In this document: positions 46,826 to 55,679 of the stretch, piece by piece
How the letters are laid out: each line of letters opens with the position of its first letter
Numbering within the stretch: the stretch's first letter is position 1
Assembly: GCA_032622095.1 (NCBI GenBank)
Contig: CP136063.1
Span: 64,183,897-64,247,896 of the forward strand
Origin: Siphonodentalium dalli
Taxonomy: Eukaryota; Mollusca; Scaphopoda; Gadilida; Siphonodentaliidae
Direction: 5' to 3'
Length of the DNA stretch: 64,000 bases
Notes under the pieces: model-generated
The model's input: only the letters and a program-made list of their open reading frames with translations
The model's database searches: none
Told to the model about the DNA's origin: nothing
Made by a program: the position numbers and the translations under genes

Positions 46826-46985
46826 ATCCATTGTACGGAACCAGTTAAAATTTTTTTTTTGATCGGTATCAATCTTGAGTCACTTTAATCGGCGTTTTAC
46901 TGACAAAGGAACTCGGCGTTTCTTGTTGACAACGATCTTTTCGGCTGTAACGCTGGGTGAACGTTCTTTTTCGGCAAGAATGGTA
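46826..46985 (+). repeat. Zinc-finger 5' region joined to a zinc-finger gene
   Basis: The left part lies at 45755-45800, before the palindromic element. CATTGTACGGAACCAGTT, ACAAAGGAACTCGGCGTTTC, TTGTTGACAACGATCTTTTC and ACGTTCTTTTTCGGCA match the other copies. This one lacks the 45-50 bp (GTATTTG..AAAGCAG) present at 15917-15965. Confidence 0.65.
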
Positions 46986-48182
46986 AAAAGAATAATGAAG
47001 AGATAACAAACCGTGAATACCAATGCGATATATGTGAGAAATCGTTCAACCGGAGCGGTTATCTGATATTGGCCATACATAAGAGATTTCACACAGGCGA
47101 TCGTCCGTATCAGTGCGATGAATGTGATAAAGCATTCACCTTGAGATATAGTCTACAACACATAAGAGAATCCACACAGGAGAGCGACCGTATACATGCG
47201 ACGTGTGTAATAAATCGTTCTCCCAGAACGGTCACCTAATGACCCATATAAAGAGAATCCATACCGGAGATCGTTCGTATCAGTGCGATATTTGTCAGAA
47301 AGTGTTCACCCAGAGCGGTTATCTGGCAGTACATAAGAGAATCCACACAGGCGATCTTCCGTATCAATGCGATGTGTGTGACAAATCATTTAGTAGTTCG
47401 TATCAAGTTACCGTTCATATGAGAATCCATAGTGGGGATCGTCCGTATCAGTGCGATATGTGTGATAAATCATTCACCCTGAGATATAGTCTTAAAGCAC
47501 ATAAAAGGGTCCACACGGGAGAGCGTCCGTATCAGTGCGATGTGTGTGAGAAATCGTTCGACCGGAACAGTTACCTGGTTGCACACACGAGATTCCACAC
47601 GGGAGAGCGCCCGTACCAGTGCGATGTGTGTGATAAATCATTCTCACAGAACAGTCACCTGATGACACATAAAAGAGTCCACACGGGAGAGCGTCCGTAT
47701 CAGTGCGATGTATGCGAGAAATGTTTCAACCGGAACAGTAACCTGGTGGCACACAATAGAGTCCACACGGGAGAGCGCCCATATCACTGCGATGTGTGTG
47801 GTAAATCATTCTCACAGAACAGAACCATGTTAGCACATAAGAGAATCCACACTGGAGAGCGTCCGTATCAGTGTGATATGTGTGATAAATCATTTACCCA
47901 AAGCAGTCACCTGAACCTGATTGCACATAAGAGAATCCATACGGGAGAGCGTCCATATCAATGTGATCGATGTGTGTGAAAAATCATTCACCGAATCAAC
48001 TAAACTGACAAGGCATAATATACTTCACACCAGTGATCATTCGTATAAGTGCGGATCTTTCTACAATCGTGATGTTCTCAGCTGGCGATACAAAAGAGAA
48101 GTCACCCCGGTAATCGCCCGCATATGTGCAATGTTTGTACGCATTTATTCGTTGAGAAGCGTGACTTTATGACATTAGATCG
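46986..48182 (+). pseudogene. C2H2 zinc-finger gene, at least eleven fingers, frameshifted
   Basis: Krueppel-type fingers with [16 protein letters not shown] linkers. The first, near 47018, reads YQCDICEKSFNRSGYLILAI and has two extra residues before its His pair. The second breaks near 47151 (a base lost in SLQ/HKRIH). An open run at 47203-47979 carries nine fingers, the ninth with two extra residues (SSHLNLIAH). A 4-bp CGAT duplication near 47968 ends the frame after YQCDRCV. No ATG is in frame before finger 1; a TGA lies just upstream (near 46959), so a start is missing or on another exon. C2H2 fingers bind DNA; the target is unknown. The tandem linkers are otherwise well kept, so decay is recent. 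Confidence 0.8.
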
Positions 48183-48183
48183 A
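47850..48183 (+). repeat. Zinc-finger 3' segment, tandem copy 1
   Basis: 334-bp segment (CACTGGAGAGCGTCCGTATC to GACATTAGATCG) repeated at 48184-48505. It carries the SSHLNLIAH insertion and the CGAT frameshift not found in copy 2. Confidence 0.85.
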
Positions 48184-48505
48184 CACTGGAGAGCGTCCGT
48201 ATCAGTGTGATATGTGTGATAAATCATTTACCCAAAGCAGTCACCTGATTGCACATAAGAGAATCCATACGGGAGAGCGTCCATATCAATATGATGTGTG
48301 TGAAAAATCATTCACCGAATCAACTAAACTGACAAGGCTTAATATACTTCACACCAGTGATCATTCGTATAAGTGCGATCTTTCTACAATCGTGATGTTC
48401 TCAGCTGGCGATACAAAGGAGAAGTCACCCCGGTAATCGCCCGCATCTGTGCAATGTTTGTACGCATTTATTCGTTGAGAAGCGTGACTTGATGACATTA
48501 GATCG
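48184..48505 (+). pseudogene. Zinc-finger 3' segment, tandem copy 2
   Basis: Contains a finger [20 protein letters not shown] in register, then [10 protein letters not shown], where the first zinc-binding Cys is Tyr, and TRLNILH, where copy 1 has TRHNILH. A stop follows the degenerate SYKCDLST. Most likely a decayed duplicate of the gene end. Confidence 0.7.
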
Positions 48506-49032
48506 CCAGCGAATGATATCGCGCAGTCATCTAACCTGAGAAAATCTACATAGGAAATCGATCGTATGAATGTGAGATATATTGTAAAACATTTACTTAT
48601 TCGGGAACTCTGTGTTTAAGAGAATACATGCATATGAGCATCTTTATCAGTGCGATTTGTGAGAAACCGTGAATTGACTCGAGTTCCTGATAAATACATG
48701 ATAGTCCACATGGGAGATGTTCGACATAAGGTAGGGATAAGGGAAATCATTTAGTTCAAACCTGACACAAAGCGACTATATCGATGTGAGATGTGCAGTA
48801 AATCGTTGGCTCGTTCCGAAGTCTGAATGTTGAGCCAGAAAAGCGTCCATTTCGGTATGATCTGTATGCTAAATAATAACAACGGTCGTTAATTAAGAGT
48901 TTACACGATAGAACGTAAGTTTGATTTGTGTGAGCAATGGTTCTCTCACGCAATTCCAGAAACGAGAATTTCGTATGAGTTCGATATCAAGATTCCACAG
49001 AAGATCGCAGTGTCGGTTTGATGTGTTTTTCT
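48506..49032 (+). other. Degenerate zinc-finger sequence and spacer
   Basis: Isolated finger fragments (SYECEIYCKTFTYSGTLCLR near 48567) occur in mixed frames with stops. From about 48800 nothing is recognised. Confidence 0.5.
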
Positions 49033-49036
49033 TTAA

Positions 49037-49542
49037 AGGTGGATTATCTCTTTAAATAAAAAATTTGATATAGTTGCGTGGGTATAAATAATAAATATGA
49101 ACTGAAGACCCCTGTCCGGAAAGGCTTCTATCAATTAATATTGATTTTATTTCGAACATTTTATTGGGCCCGTTTATTTGTCTATTTTTAGAACAGACCA
49201 TTCGAGCGATACCATATATCGATATTGAGCATTAGGCTGTTCCTATGGCTACATACCGAAACGTCAAATCTTCCAGGTTAATTTATTGTATTGTTTTATT
49301 CCATAGTTATAAGCGACAATGAGTACAATTAACCATTATTTGACAAAATCTGACAAAATTACAGAATAAAATTTCTAGTCTCTGTAAACGGTAACCACTA
49401 TTGTTCGTTCCCCATTTAATATTCGAAATAAAATCAATATTAATTGATAGAAGCTTTTCCGGACATGGGTCTTCAGTTCATATTTATTATTTTATACACA
49501 CGCAACTATTTAAAAAAAATTATTTAAAGAGATAATCCATCT
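49037..49542 (+). mobile_element. TTAA MITE, complete, 506 bp
   Basis: AGGTGGATTATCTCTTTAAA and the mirror of TTTAAAGAGATAATCCATCT form the ends, flanked by TTAA (49033-49036, 49543-49546). The arms run about 130 bp through GTCCGGAAAGGCTTCTATC and ATTAATATTGATTTTATTTC. The interior is non-coding. Confidence 0.85.
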
Positions 49543-49621
49543 TTAATATTCAGTTTATTCGAATATGATCTGGTCTAAAAAGTTGTCGTTGTTTAGCTAA
49601 CAAACAATAGTGATTACTGTT

Positions 49622-49855
49622 AAAGGTAGTCAATCCGATCAGGCCCTCATAAATTACTATTTCTTTGGCTTCGGGGATAAAAAGTTATTTATTCGAGTTG
49701 AGGAACCTACCTATCAACGCTCAGAGTGGTCAGATATCAACTTTTGAAGTTTTGTTATTTCTATTGTTTCTGGCCCTAAATATTTCAAATTTGTTATTTC
49801 AAGATGGATTATCTATTTAAACAACAAATTTTAAATAGTTGGGGTGGGTATATAT
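49622..49855 (+). repeat. Truncated MITE pieces
   Basis: TTAAAGGTAGTCAATCCGAT and CTCAGAGTGGTCAGATATCA (49622-49780) match the AAGGTACTCAATCC family. AAGATGGATTATCTATTTAA (49800-49850) is one end of the TTAA MITE. Confidence 0.65.
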
Positions 49856-49982
49856 GCAATCAACGTCGTTTTCGATGCATCTGTCGGTGTATAGAAGTGT
49901 CGGATGCCGAATTACATACGATGTAGTTCGGCATCCGACACTTCTATACGCCGACAGATGCATCGAAAACGACGTTGATTGC
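49856..49982. repeat. Near-perfect 127-bp hairpin, 56-bp arms
   Basis: GCAATCAACGTCGTTTTCGA, TGCATCTGTCGG and TAGAAGTGTCGGATGCCGAA pair with their mirrors with one mismatch across a 15-base loop. A half copy with about ten changes lies at 52741-52795. Confidence 0.9.
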
Positions 49983-50223
49983 TTATAATTACGACAATCC
50001 GCATAAATTAGTTGCGGATTATGACTATTTTTCTGAAGAAAATAAACCAAAAACACCAAATTGTAAAACTACTAAAGTTAGAGTTGTGTCTGTACTTCAT
50101 AACGGATTTTGGGAAATTGGGTCGAACATAAATTGGGCGACTTTATAATTCGGCAAGTTTAATAAAAGATCAATGTCAAGGATAAACAACGAAATCATGG
50201 AATATTAATTCATAATCATAGAT

Positions 50224-50815
50224 TCATTTGTTGAAGTGGAAATTGAAATTGCATGTGTCAATTGTTGCATTTGTTAAAAAGGCGGATTTGAAGCTTGAAG
50301 AATGCATAAGGTTCTCAATATTATGAAGAGCTGAAGTCAGTGAAGATGCTGAACTGTCAATTGGAGATTTTGAATTAGATGTGGACATTTCAATGGCGAC
50401 CTCTGGTTGATGTGGATCAGATTCAGAATTGGAAGTGGTACTGCTGTGAGATTTAGTTGATTTTGAGTAGTTATCATCCTGAGCTTGCACATCAAGTTGA
50501 TCAACAGCTGTTGCTGTTCTGAAAAGGGCATCGCTGATGTTTTCTTTCTGCTGTCGCGAACAATCTCTATTATAACTTCTGACAGCAGATTCACTTTTAT
50601 GGCCGGACATAAACAGTATATGCCTCAGTTCGAATCCTGCACCATTCAGGGTCTGAATAGCAGTTGCTCTGAGACAATGTGCTGTATAAGCTTTATCGGT
50701 ACCAGCAGATTTGCAGATATCCCTCATGTGGTTGACGAAACTGTGTTTCGCTTGAGGTTTGGCGGTGTACCAAAACTGAAACTCCTTCGGATTGAGTGAG
50801 TATAAACTATCCTTT
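50224..50815 (-). pseudogene. End of last exon, second Crypton-type gene (catalytic H-R-H-Y and tail)
   Basis: NPKEFQFWYTAKPQAKHSF to HCLRATAIQTLNGAGFELRH, then MSGHKSESAVRSYNRD, a Ser/Thr-rich linker (STKSHSSTTSNSES) and the terminal NFNFHFNK. No break within this part. Confidence 0.85.
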
Positions 50816-50821
50816 ATATCC

Positions 50822-51330
50822 TATCTCCCTACTCTAAGACAATTCCCTGGGTACCATTGGTGGGCTAAATAAATAAAGACCAAGACATATTTGCGTAATG
50901 GCAATTCTTTTATTGAATTACCGAAATCAATAAAAACAACCATCGGCATGTGGCGCGGCCCCGCTTGAGCCATATACAACGTGTGTGTACCACGCCACAC
51001 ACCGAGACCAATACTTGTATGGCTAGAACCTGGCCGTGCCATACCCAAGGCACTAATCAGTCACTGGAGGGAGTGTTGGGCCATATGCCCAAAATTAAGG
51101 GGGTGGGATGGCGGGAAGAATTTATTGAACTTTTTGCCTGTGTGGAATTTGTATGAATGGGCAGTCGGGTATCGGCAACGTCACCACGAGGACAATCAAT
51201 CGAGATACCCGCCATCCTCGTGCTTGGCACTCAGAAGTTCACTTGACATCGAACGTTCTAACCAGCTGACCCCGATCGCAGGTCGATACAGTATTAAGGT
51301 CGGCCGTCTATAAAAATCTTTTCCTTCGTA
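50822..51330 (-). mobile_element. SINE-like insertion
   Basis: About 500 bp on the minus strand with an A-box-like GGTCAGCTGGTTAG (mirror at 51259-51272). It has GC-rich body words (GGTATGGCACGGCCAGG) and TTTATTTATTTAG near the far end. It separates TASALFN from NPKEFQFWYTAKPQ. Boundaries are approximate and the family is not recognised. Plus-strand frames through it (to 110 residues) are not genes. Confidence 0.5.
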
Positions 51331-51340
51331 AAAGTTTATT

Positions 51341-51811
51341 TTTTGCAACAATTAAATAAAGCACTTGCTGTCGGATCTGTAAGTTCGATGAACATTTTTA
51401 GTGCTTTAACTGGACACATCTCTGAACCTTCCCACGGCATACATTCGCTTGTCGAAGCCAACTTCACCTTTCATGTCTAAACCACCTTGCCAATTTTTTT
51501 GCTTTGTTTCATGGTTCAGATTTGCATACTCTCTGCCATTTTCATCAATACAAAAATCATAAGAATTCAGTGTTAACTGGTGATGGAATTCCAATCCCCG
51601 ACTTACAAAATGAAAGGTAATTAAGTACCACACTCTCAGTTTTAATGTTATTGGGGTGTCTTGGGCAAGATATGAATTTATCAGCTGTATATCTTTGGTT
51701 GATATCACTTCTTTATGTTTCGTCGGCTTTGATTTGCCATCAGCTAACAGTTTTTTCAGTTTGGCATCCAAAACTCTATTCGCCCCACGAAATTCACTAT
51801 CCTTTACGATA
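51341..51811 (-). pseudogene. Middle of last exon, second Crypton-type gene
   Basis: KIDIVKDSEFRGANRVLDAK to the first catalytic Arg in HFVSRGLEFHHQL, then FDKRMYAV. A one-base shift near 51430 moves to EGSEMCPVKALKMFIELTDP and TASALFN, where the SINE-like insert follows. Confidence 0.8.
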
Positions 51812-52021
51812 TCGATTTTAGTATTGATACATAATTATTTAGCCGTGCATTGTAAAACGAATCCTGACCGCCTATCGTAACATCTTTTCATCTTTAAGGG
51901 GGCGGCAGTAAGACAGTCTAGCCTGACTATGCCACCCCCTCGAATATACAATGTAATATTTGTCAAATGTATCATGTATTAATATGTGTATATTCAAATA
52001 AAATATCCTATCCTATCCTAT
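51812..52021 (+). mobile_element. 3' fragment of a LINE with (TATCC)n tail
   Basis: About 210 bp, from ATTATTTAGCCGTGCATTGT through GGCGGCAGTAAGACAGTCTA and CTATGCCACCCCC to AATAAAATATCCTATCCTAT. A 5'-truncated, tail-ended insertion in the plus orientation. It interrupts the coding sequence between ..HMSDSK and KIDIVKDSEF; the protein is otherwise continuous. Confidence 0.75.
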
Positions 52022-52200
52022 CTTGCTGTCTGACATATGCCGATTTACAGCTGAACGTATTGACTTCAGTGTGTTCTTATGGTATTCTTCTCCATTCTTT
52101 GGCCGGGCTTCAGCATAGAATAGTCTGAGCTTCTCATTCAAATCTTCTTTTGTCATTTTATACATATCAAATTTCTGCCCAAATCGCTCATTACACCATT
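52021..52200 (-). pseudogene. Start of last exon of second Crypton-type gene
   Basis: Acceptor TTTTCAG then (G)AATGGTGTAATG = EWCNERFGQKFDMYK, continuing KMTKEDLNEKLRLFY and TLKSIRSAVNRHMSDSK, where the LINE 3' fragment cuts in. Confidence 0.8.
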
Positions 52201-52536
52201 CTGAAAAAAAAAGTTATCACGTGATAAATACAAAGTAATTTAACATATTTCAAACTGTATTTCAGAAAAGTTTACCGTTTACTATTGATTTAGGATTTTT
52301 AGCATCCATCATTTCTGTGTAACCAGAAATGCATAAAAACAACATTGATGGAATGCATAGAAATTAGACAGTATGTTGCTTGGCATCATTATGACACTTT
52401 TATATGCCCAGAGATTGCAGAGATGCATGGAAAATGATGTTTATTGTATATTTCAAAGACATTTTTTTTATTTTACGTCAAAAGAGATCTTTAATTTTAT
52501 CACACATAACTGAATATTCTTATTGAAATAACGCAC

Positions 52537-52663
52537 CATCAAATAGTTTCATCCCCCATCTTGTGTTTGATTTGGTCGATGCAGCCAGTCTGTTCTTTTC
52601 AAGCTCTTCTAGCTCATGTTCGTCAATTTTGTGAAATCGGCTTGCAGTCGCAGACTTCTGTAC
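52537..52663 (-). pseudogene. Exon 3 of second Crypton-type gene
   Basis: Reads VQKSATASRFHKIDEHELEE to WGMKLFD in phase 0 and ends in phase 1 before GTGCGT. RF..I...ELEELE..R is a hallmark of KIAA1958/ZMYM-like DUF3504 proteins. Confidence 0.8.
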
Positions 52664-52740
52664 CTGAACAAAAGTATGAAAAAGAAATTATAAACATTAT
52701 TACAATTTTGTTTGAAAATGGAGATTTCAATTTACATATG

Positions 52741-52795
52741 AAATCAATGTCGTTTTCAATGCATCTGTTGGCGTATTGAAGTGCTTGATGCCGAA
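52741..52795. repeat. Half copy of the 49856-49982 hairpin, in intron 2
   Basis: AATCAATGTCGTTTTCAATG through GAAGTGCTTGATGCCGAA matches the left arm with about ten changes. The mirror arm is missing. Confidence 0.75.
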
Positions 52796-52873
52796 CTATA
52801 TACTGTATAATTTCGCGATTCCTTATACTATTTTTCCTCGTAATTTCAAATATATTTTCATTAAGATTCTCAC

Positions 52874-52972
52874 CTTGGCGGTGGGTGTTTCTTCATTAAG
52901 GTCTTTTCCTGTTTCATGAGATTCCTTCTCGTCAGATTCCAGGTCACAGGTATTCAGTATTTGGTCATTTGC
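52874..52972 (-). pseudogene. Exon 2 of second Crypton-type gene
   Basis: 33 codons, ANDQILNTCDLESDEKES to EETPTAK, with acceptor TTTTTGCAG and donor GTGAGA; phase 0 on both sides. Before the LINE arrived, intron 1 would have been about 390 bp. Confidence 0.75.
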
Positions 52973-53009
52973 CTGCAAAAATATTAGAATTAGAATTTAG
53001 AAAGAGTGC

Positions 53010-53390
53010 ATAACAGTTATCTATGAAAACATAATTATTGTAGGATATATCTATACCATACTTATTTAAGTAATCAAATGTTTGCTAATTTACAGTTACT
53101 ATTAGTCTAACAACATCACACTTCTACTATGTAAATAATACAGGCTACAGCCATTTAAATAATCAATCAATAAATAAATAATAACCAGCATCATCACTTC
53201 CAGTACTACTAGTATACTATAGTCAGTTCTCACTGTACTGGTACTAGTACTATTATTAGTTATTTAGTAGGCCTACTAGTACTAGTATTACTAATAATTT
53301 ATTTTAAATTTAGTAGCGCAACACTATTTTATATAAATTATTTTCAAGGGTTCAATTCTTACCTGCATCGGTGATATTTCCATTGGTATT
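53010..53390. repeat. Left copy of the ~380-bp direct repeat (long target-site duplication)
   Basis: Runs from TAACAGTTATCTATG to CCATTGGTATT and equals 60060-60440 except at about 53075 (C here, A there). It contains most of intron 1, the donor complement (ACCTGCATCG) and 28 bp of exon 1 of the Crypton-type gene. Confidence 0.95.
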
Positions 53391-53910
53391 CCAGGGGTCG
53401 TATTTCAAGATGGCGGATTGCGAGTACCACTTATCGAATTGCTCTCGTTCATTTCCATTTTATCATAGTTTTCGATGTTACTAAACCTAAATCTCATGCT
53501 GGTTTCCTTTCGTTATGACTACGGATATTCTATATGGTGTTGTGTAGTTTCGTATGCTTCGCAATGTTAAATAACTGGCGATGACACTTAATGCATATGG
53601 AGTTTCCTGGTTATATCCCGAAAATTGGCGACTCAACCAGAGCTTCGGATAAAATTATGTGTTATTCTACAGTATTACAATACGGATGTAACTGTTATTG
53701 GAAATTACGGATTATCAACATACAAGGTTTGGAGAATCTTACAATTCAAGACATTGACTTTGCACAATTGTATATATTGTTGAATATGCAAAGTAGTGTT
53801 TACTAATTTGCATACCAAAATGACCACTATACTTCTGTGACATGATCGTATATAGAAAGGTGTGATAAACAATTCATTCTCGTTAATTGAGTTATCGCTA
53901 TAGAGAGACA
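53391..53910 (+). promoter_or_regulatory. LINE 5' UTR
   Basis: Includes AAGATGGCGG at 53407-53416, a YY1-like word often found at LINE 5' ends (as in human L1). Full-length LINEs carry an internal promoter here; activity is inference. Confidence 0.5.
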
Positions 53911-55620
53911 ATGGAGAGTTATAACAGTGACTACCATATCACCGACATTTCAAATGCGACCGGTGACGTGTCACACACAAGTGACGATCGGCCTATTCAG
54001 CTACTTAATTATTCCCGACTGAACAATATGAGCACTGACTTCATTGATCTACATTCGTATATCATCAAATATCTTGAGAGCCCATCAAAAGAAAGTTCAG
54101 ATTCATGCGAACAGCATCTTACGATTGTCCTGCAACACGTCAATACAACCATTAAAGATCGCGTTATCGAATCAATACTCTTTGCAGTTCAAAATGAAAG
54201 TTCACTAAAAGATATACGTGACTACATATTTCTGCAAGTCTTGAAATCTGAGAAATACCAATTCGACAAATCACTAGACATTAAATCTCGCATTTCTAAC
54301 AGAAATTGCGCACCTGTTAAAGATCGTCTAGCTTGTGATATTTATAACTTGTTGCTGTTCTTAGTTGATGAAAATCCTGATGTTATTGCAGAGCTAATCA
54401 GCAAAACTGTTCAAAGAAAATCTACAACCGTTGTTCCACGTCTCCCAGAATCACAAATCGTAGACTCCAAACTTGATGATTCCAAGCATAAAATTAACGT
54501 TCCTAATGCTATAATACAGATTCAGAAGGACATAGCTGCAATCAAAACGGAGTATCTGCCTGCAATGAATTATATCAATGAACAGCTTCCAAAGATAAAT
54601 GGTTTCATTGTTAATATTGAAAGCAGACTCACAAAAATGGAGGAGCGTCTAAACCCGGATAAATTCATGAAACCATTAAGTGACAGAATAAAAATACTAG
54701 AGAATAAATTCTTAGAACTAACAAATGCCAGTGTAATAAATTCGCAATCAATCTCACGAGTAGAAAGCGACAAACTCGACGGAATAGCTAGGATCAGATC
54801 GAATATTAAAACAGTCGAAGATGATATGTCTACGGTCCTTGAGAAGGTTGAAAGCTATATAAAATCCGAGAGGAAACAAGACGCTCAAATCGCCACACTG
54901 AAAGATGTAATTTCAAAACAGCCTGGAAAATGTTCAAATAACACTCAAAATATTAACATTGACAAAAACGTGTTGGAAACAATGAAACAGAATACAGACA
55001 GAATGCAGCAAGAATTCCGACGCCACACTAACGAGACGTGCAGTAAACTACAGACCATGATTGAAAGTGTGTCGAAATCACATACTGGGTCAATGAATTC
55101 CCAAACAGAGCTGATTAATAGTGTTAAGGTGCTTTGCACTTCTATTCAACAGAGACCTCAACCAAATTCGTATATGTATAAGGAGGATAACCAGAAATCC
55201 ACAAGTGTTCACATTAACAACCAATCAGCAGACGCCTCTATAAACAGCATCCCTGTCGATAATTCCGACCACAGTAGCGAAACCCGTGAAACGAACGAAA
55301 CGTATTCCAGAACAATTAACAAGGATCGTGTTTTTAGACAGAGACTTGATGAACCACTGAAAACAGCTAAAGTTTTTGTTAGCAACTTTGTTGATGAAGT
55401 CACAGTCTATGACTTGAAGGACGTTCTGACGCAAAATGACATTTCATTCACCAAAATTCTGTTAATGTCAAATAACTCGGCTAGAATCAATGTCTGTGAA
55501 TCTCAAGTTGATCAAGTTACAAGCAGGTATTTTTGGGCAAATCGGATTTATTGTCGGAAATGGATACCTTACAACGAGCATACAACAAAGCGTGAAGAAG
55601 AACGCCGTTATTATGATTAG
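53911..55620 (+). CDS. LINE ORF1 protein, 569 residues
   Basis: ATG at 53911 (MESYNSDYH) is the first in the frame, which is open without breaks. Residues about 190-340 are heptad-rich (IQKDIAAIKTEYL, ESRLTKMEERLN, KILENKFLEL, KTVEDDMSTVLEKVE), a likely coiled coil for trimer or dimer formation. A Ser/Asn-rich linker follows. The C-terminal ~80 residues (TAKVFVSNFVDEVTVYDLKD, FTKILLM, ARINV) look like an RRM-type fold. Known: LINE ORF1 proteins bind their RNA and act as chaperones. Domain calls are by eye; no CCHC knuckle is seen. Confidence 0.75.
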   Translation: MESYNSDYHITDISNATGDVSHTSDDRPIQLLNYSRLNNMSTDFIDLHSYIIKYLESPSKESSDSCEQHLTIVLQHVNTTIKDRVIESILFAVQNESSLKDIRDYIFLQVLKSEKYQFDKSLDIKSRISNRNCAPVKDRLACDIYNLLLFLVDENPDVIAELISKTVQRKSTTVVPRLPESQIVDSKLDDSKHKINVPNAIIQIQKDIAAIKTEYLPAMNYINEQLPKINGFIVNIESRLTKMEERLNPDKFMKPLSDRIKILENKFLELTNASVINSQSISRVESDKLDGIARIRSNIKTVEDDMSTVLEKVESYIKSERKQDAQIATLKDVISKQPGKCSNNTQNINIDKNVLETMKQNTDRMQQEFRRHTNETCSKLQTMIESVSKSHTGSMNSQTELINSVKVLCTSIQQRPQPNSYMYKEDNQKSTSVHINNQSADASINSIPVDNSDHSSETRETNETYSRTINKDRVFRQRLDEPLKTAKVFVSNFVDEVTVYDLKDVLTQNDISFTKILLMSNNSARINVCESQVDQVTSRYFWANRIYCRKWIPYNEHTTKREEERRYYD

Positions 55621-55679
55621 TTTGATTGATTGCTTGCCTATAGTGAGCACTATTAATTGTATTAACACGAAGTAATATC

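Noticed and set aside
50981-51313. Plus-strand 110-residue open frame
   Set aside because: It lies in the SINE-like insert, opposite to the interrupted gene, with no family pattern.
54570-55434. Minus-strand frames across LINE ORF1
   Set aside because: They are shadows of the coding strand of ORF1.
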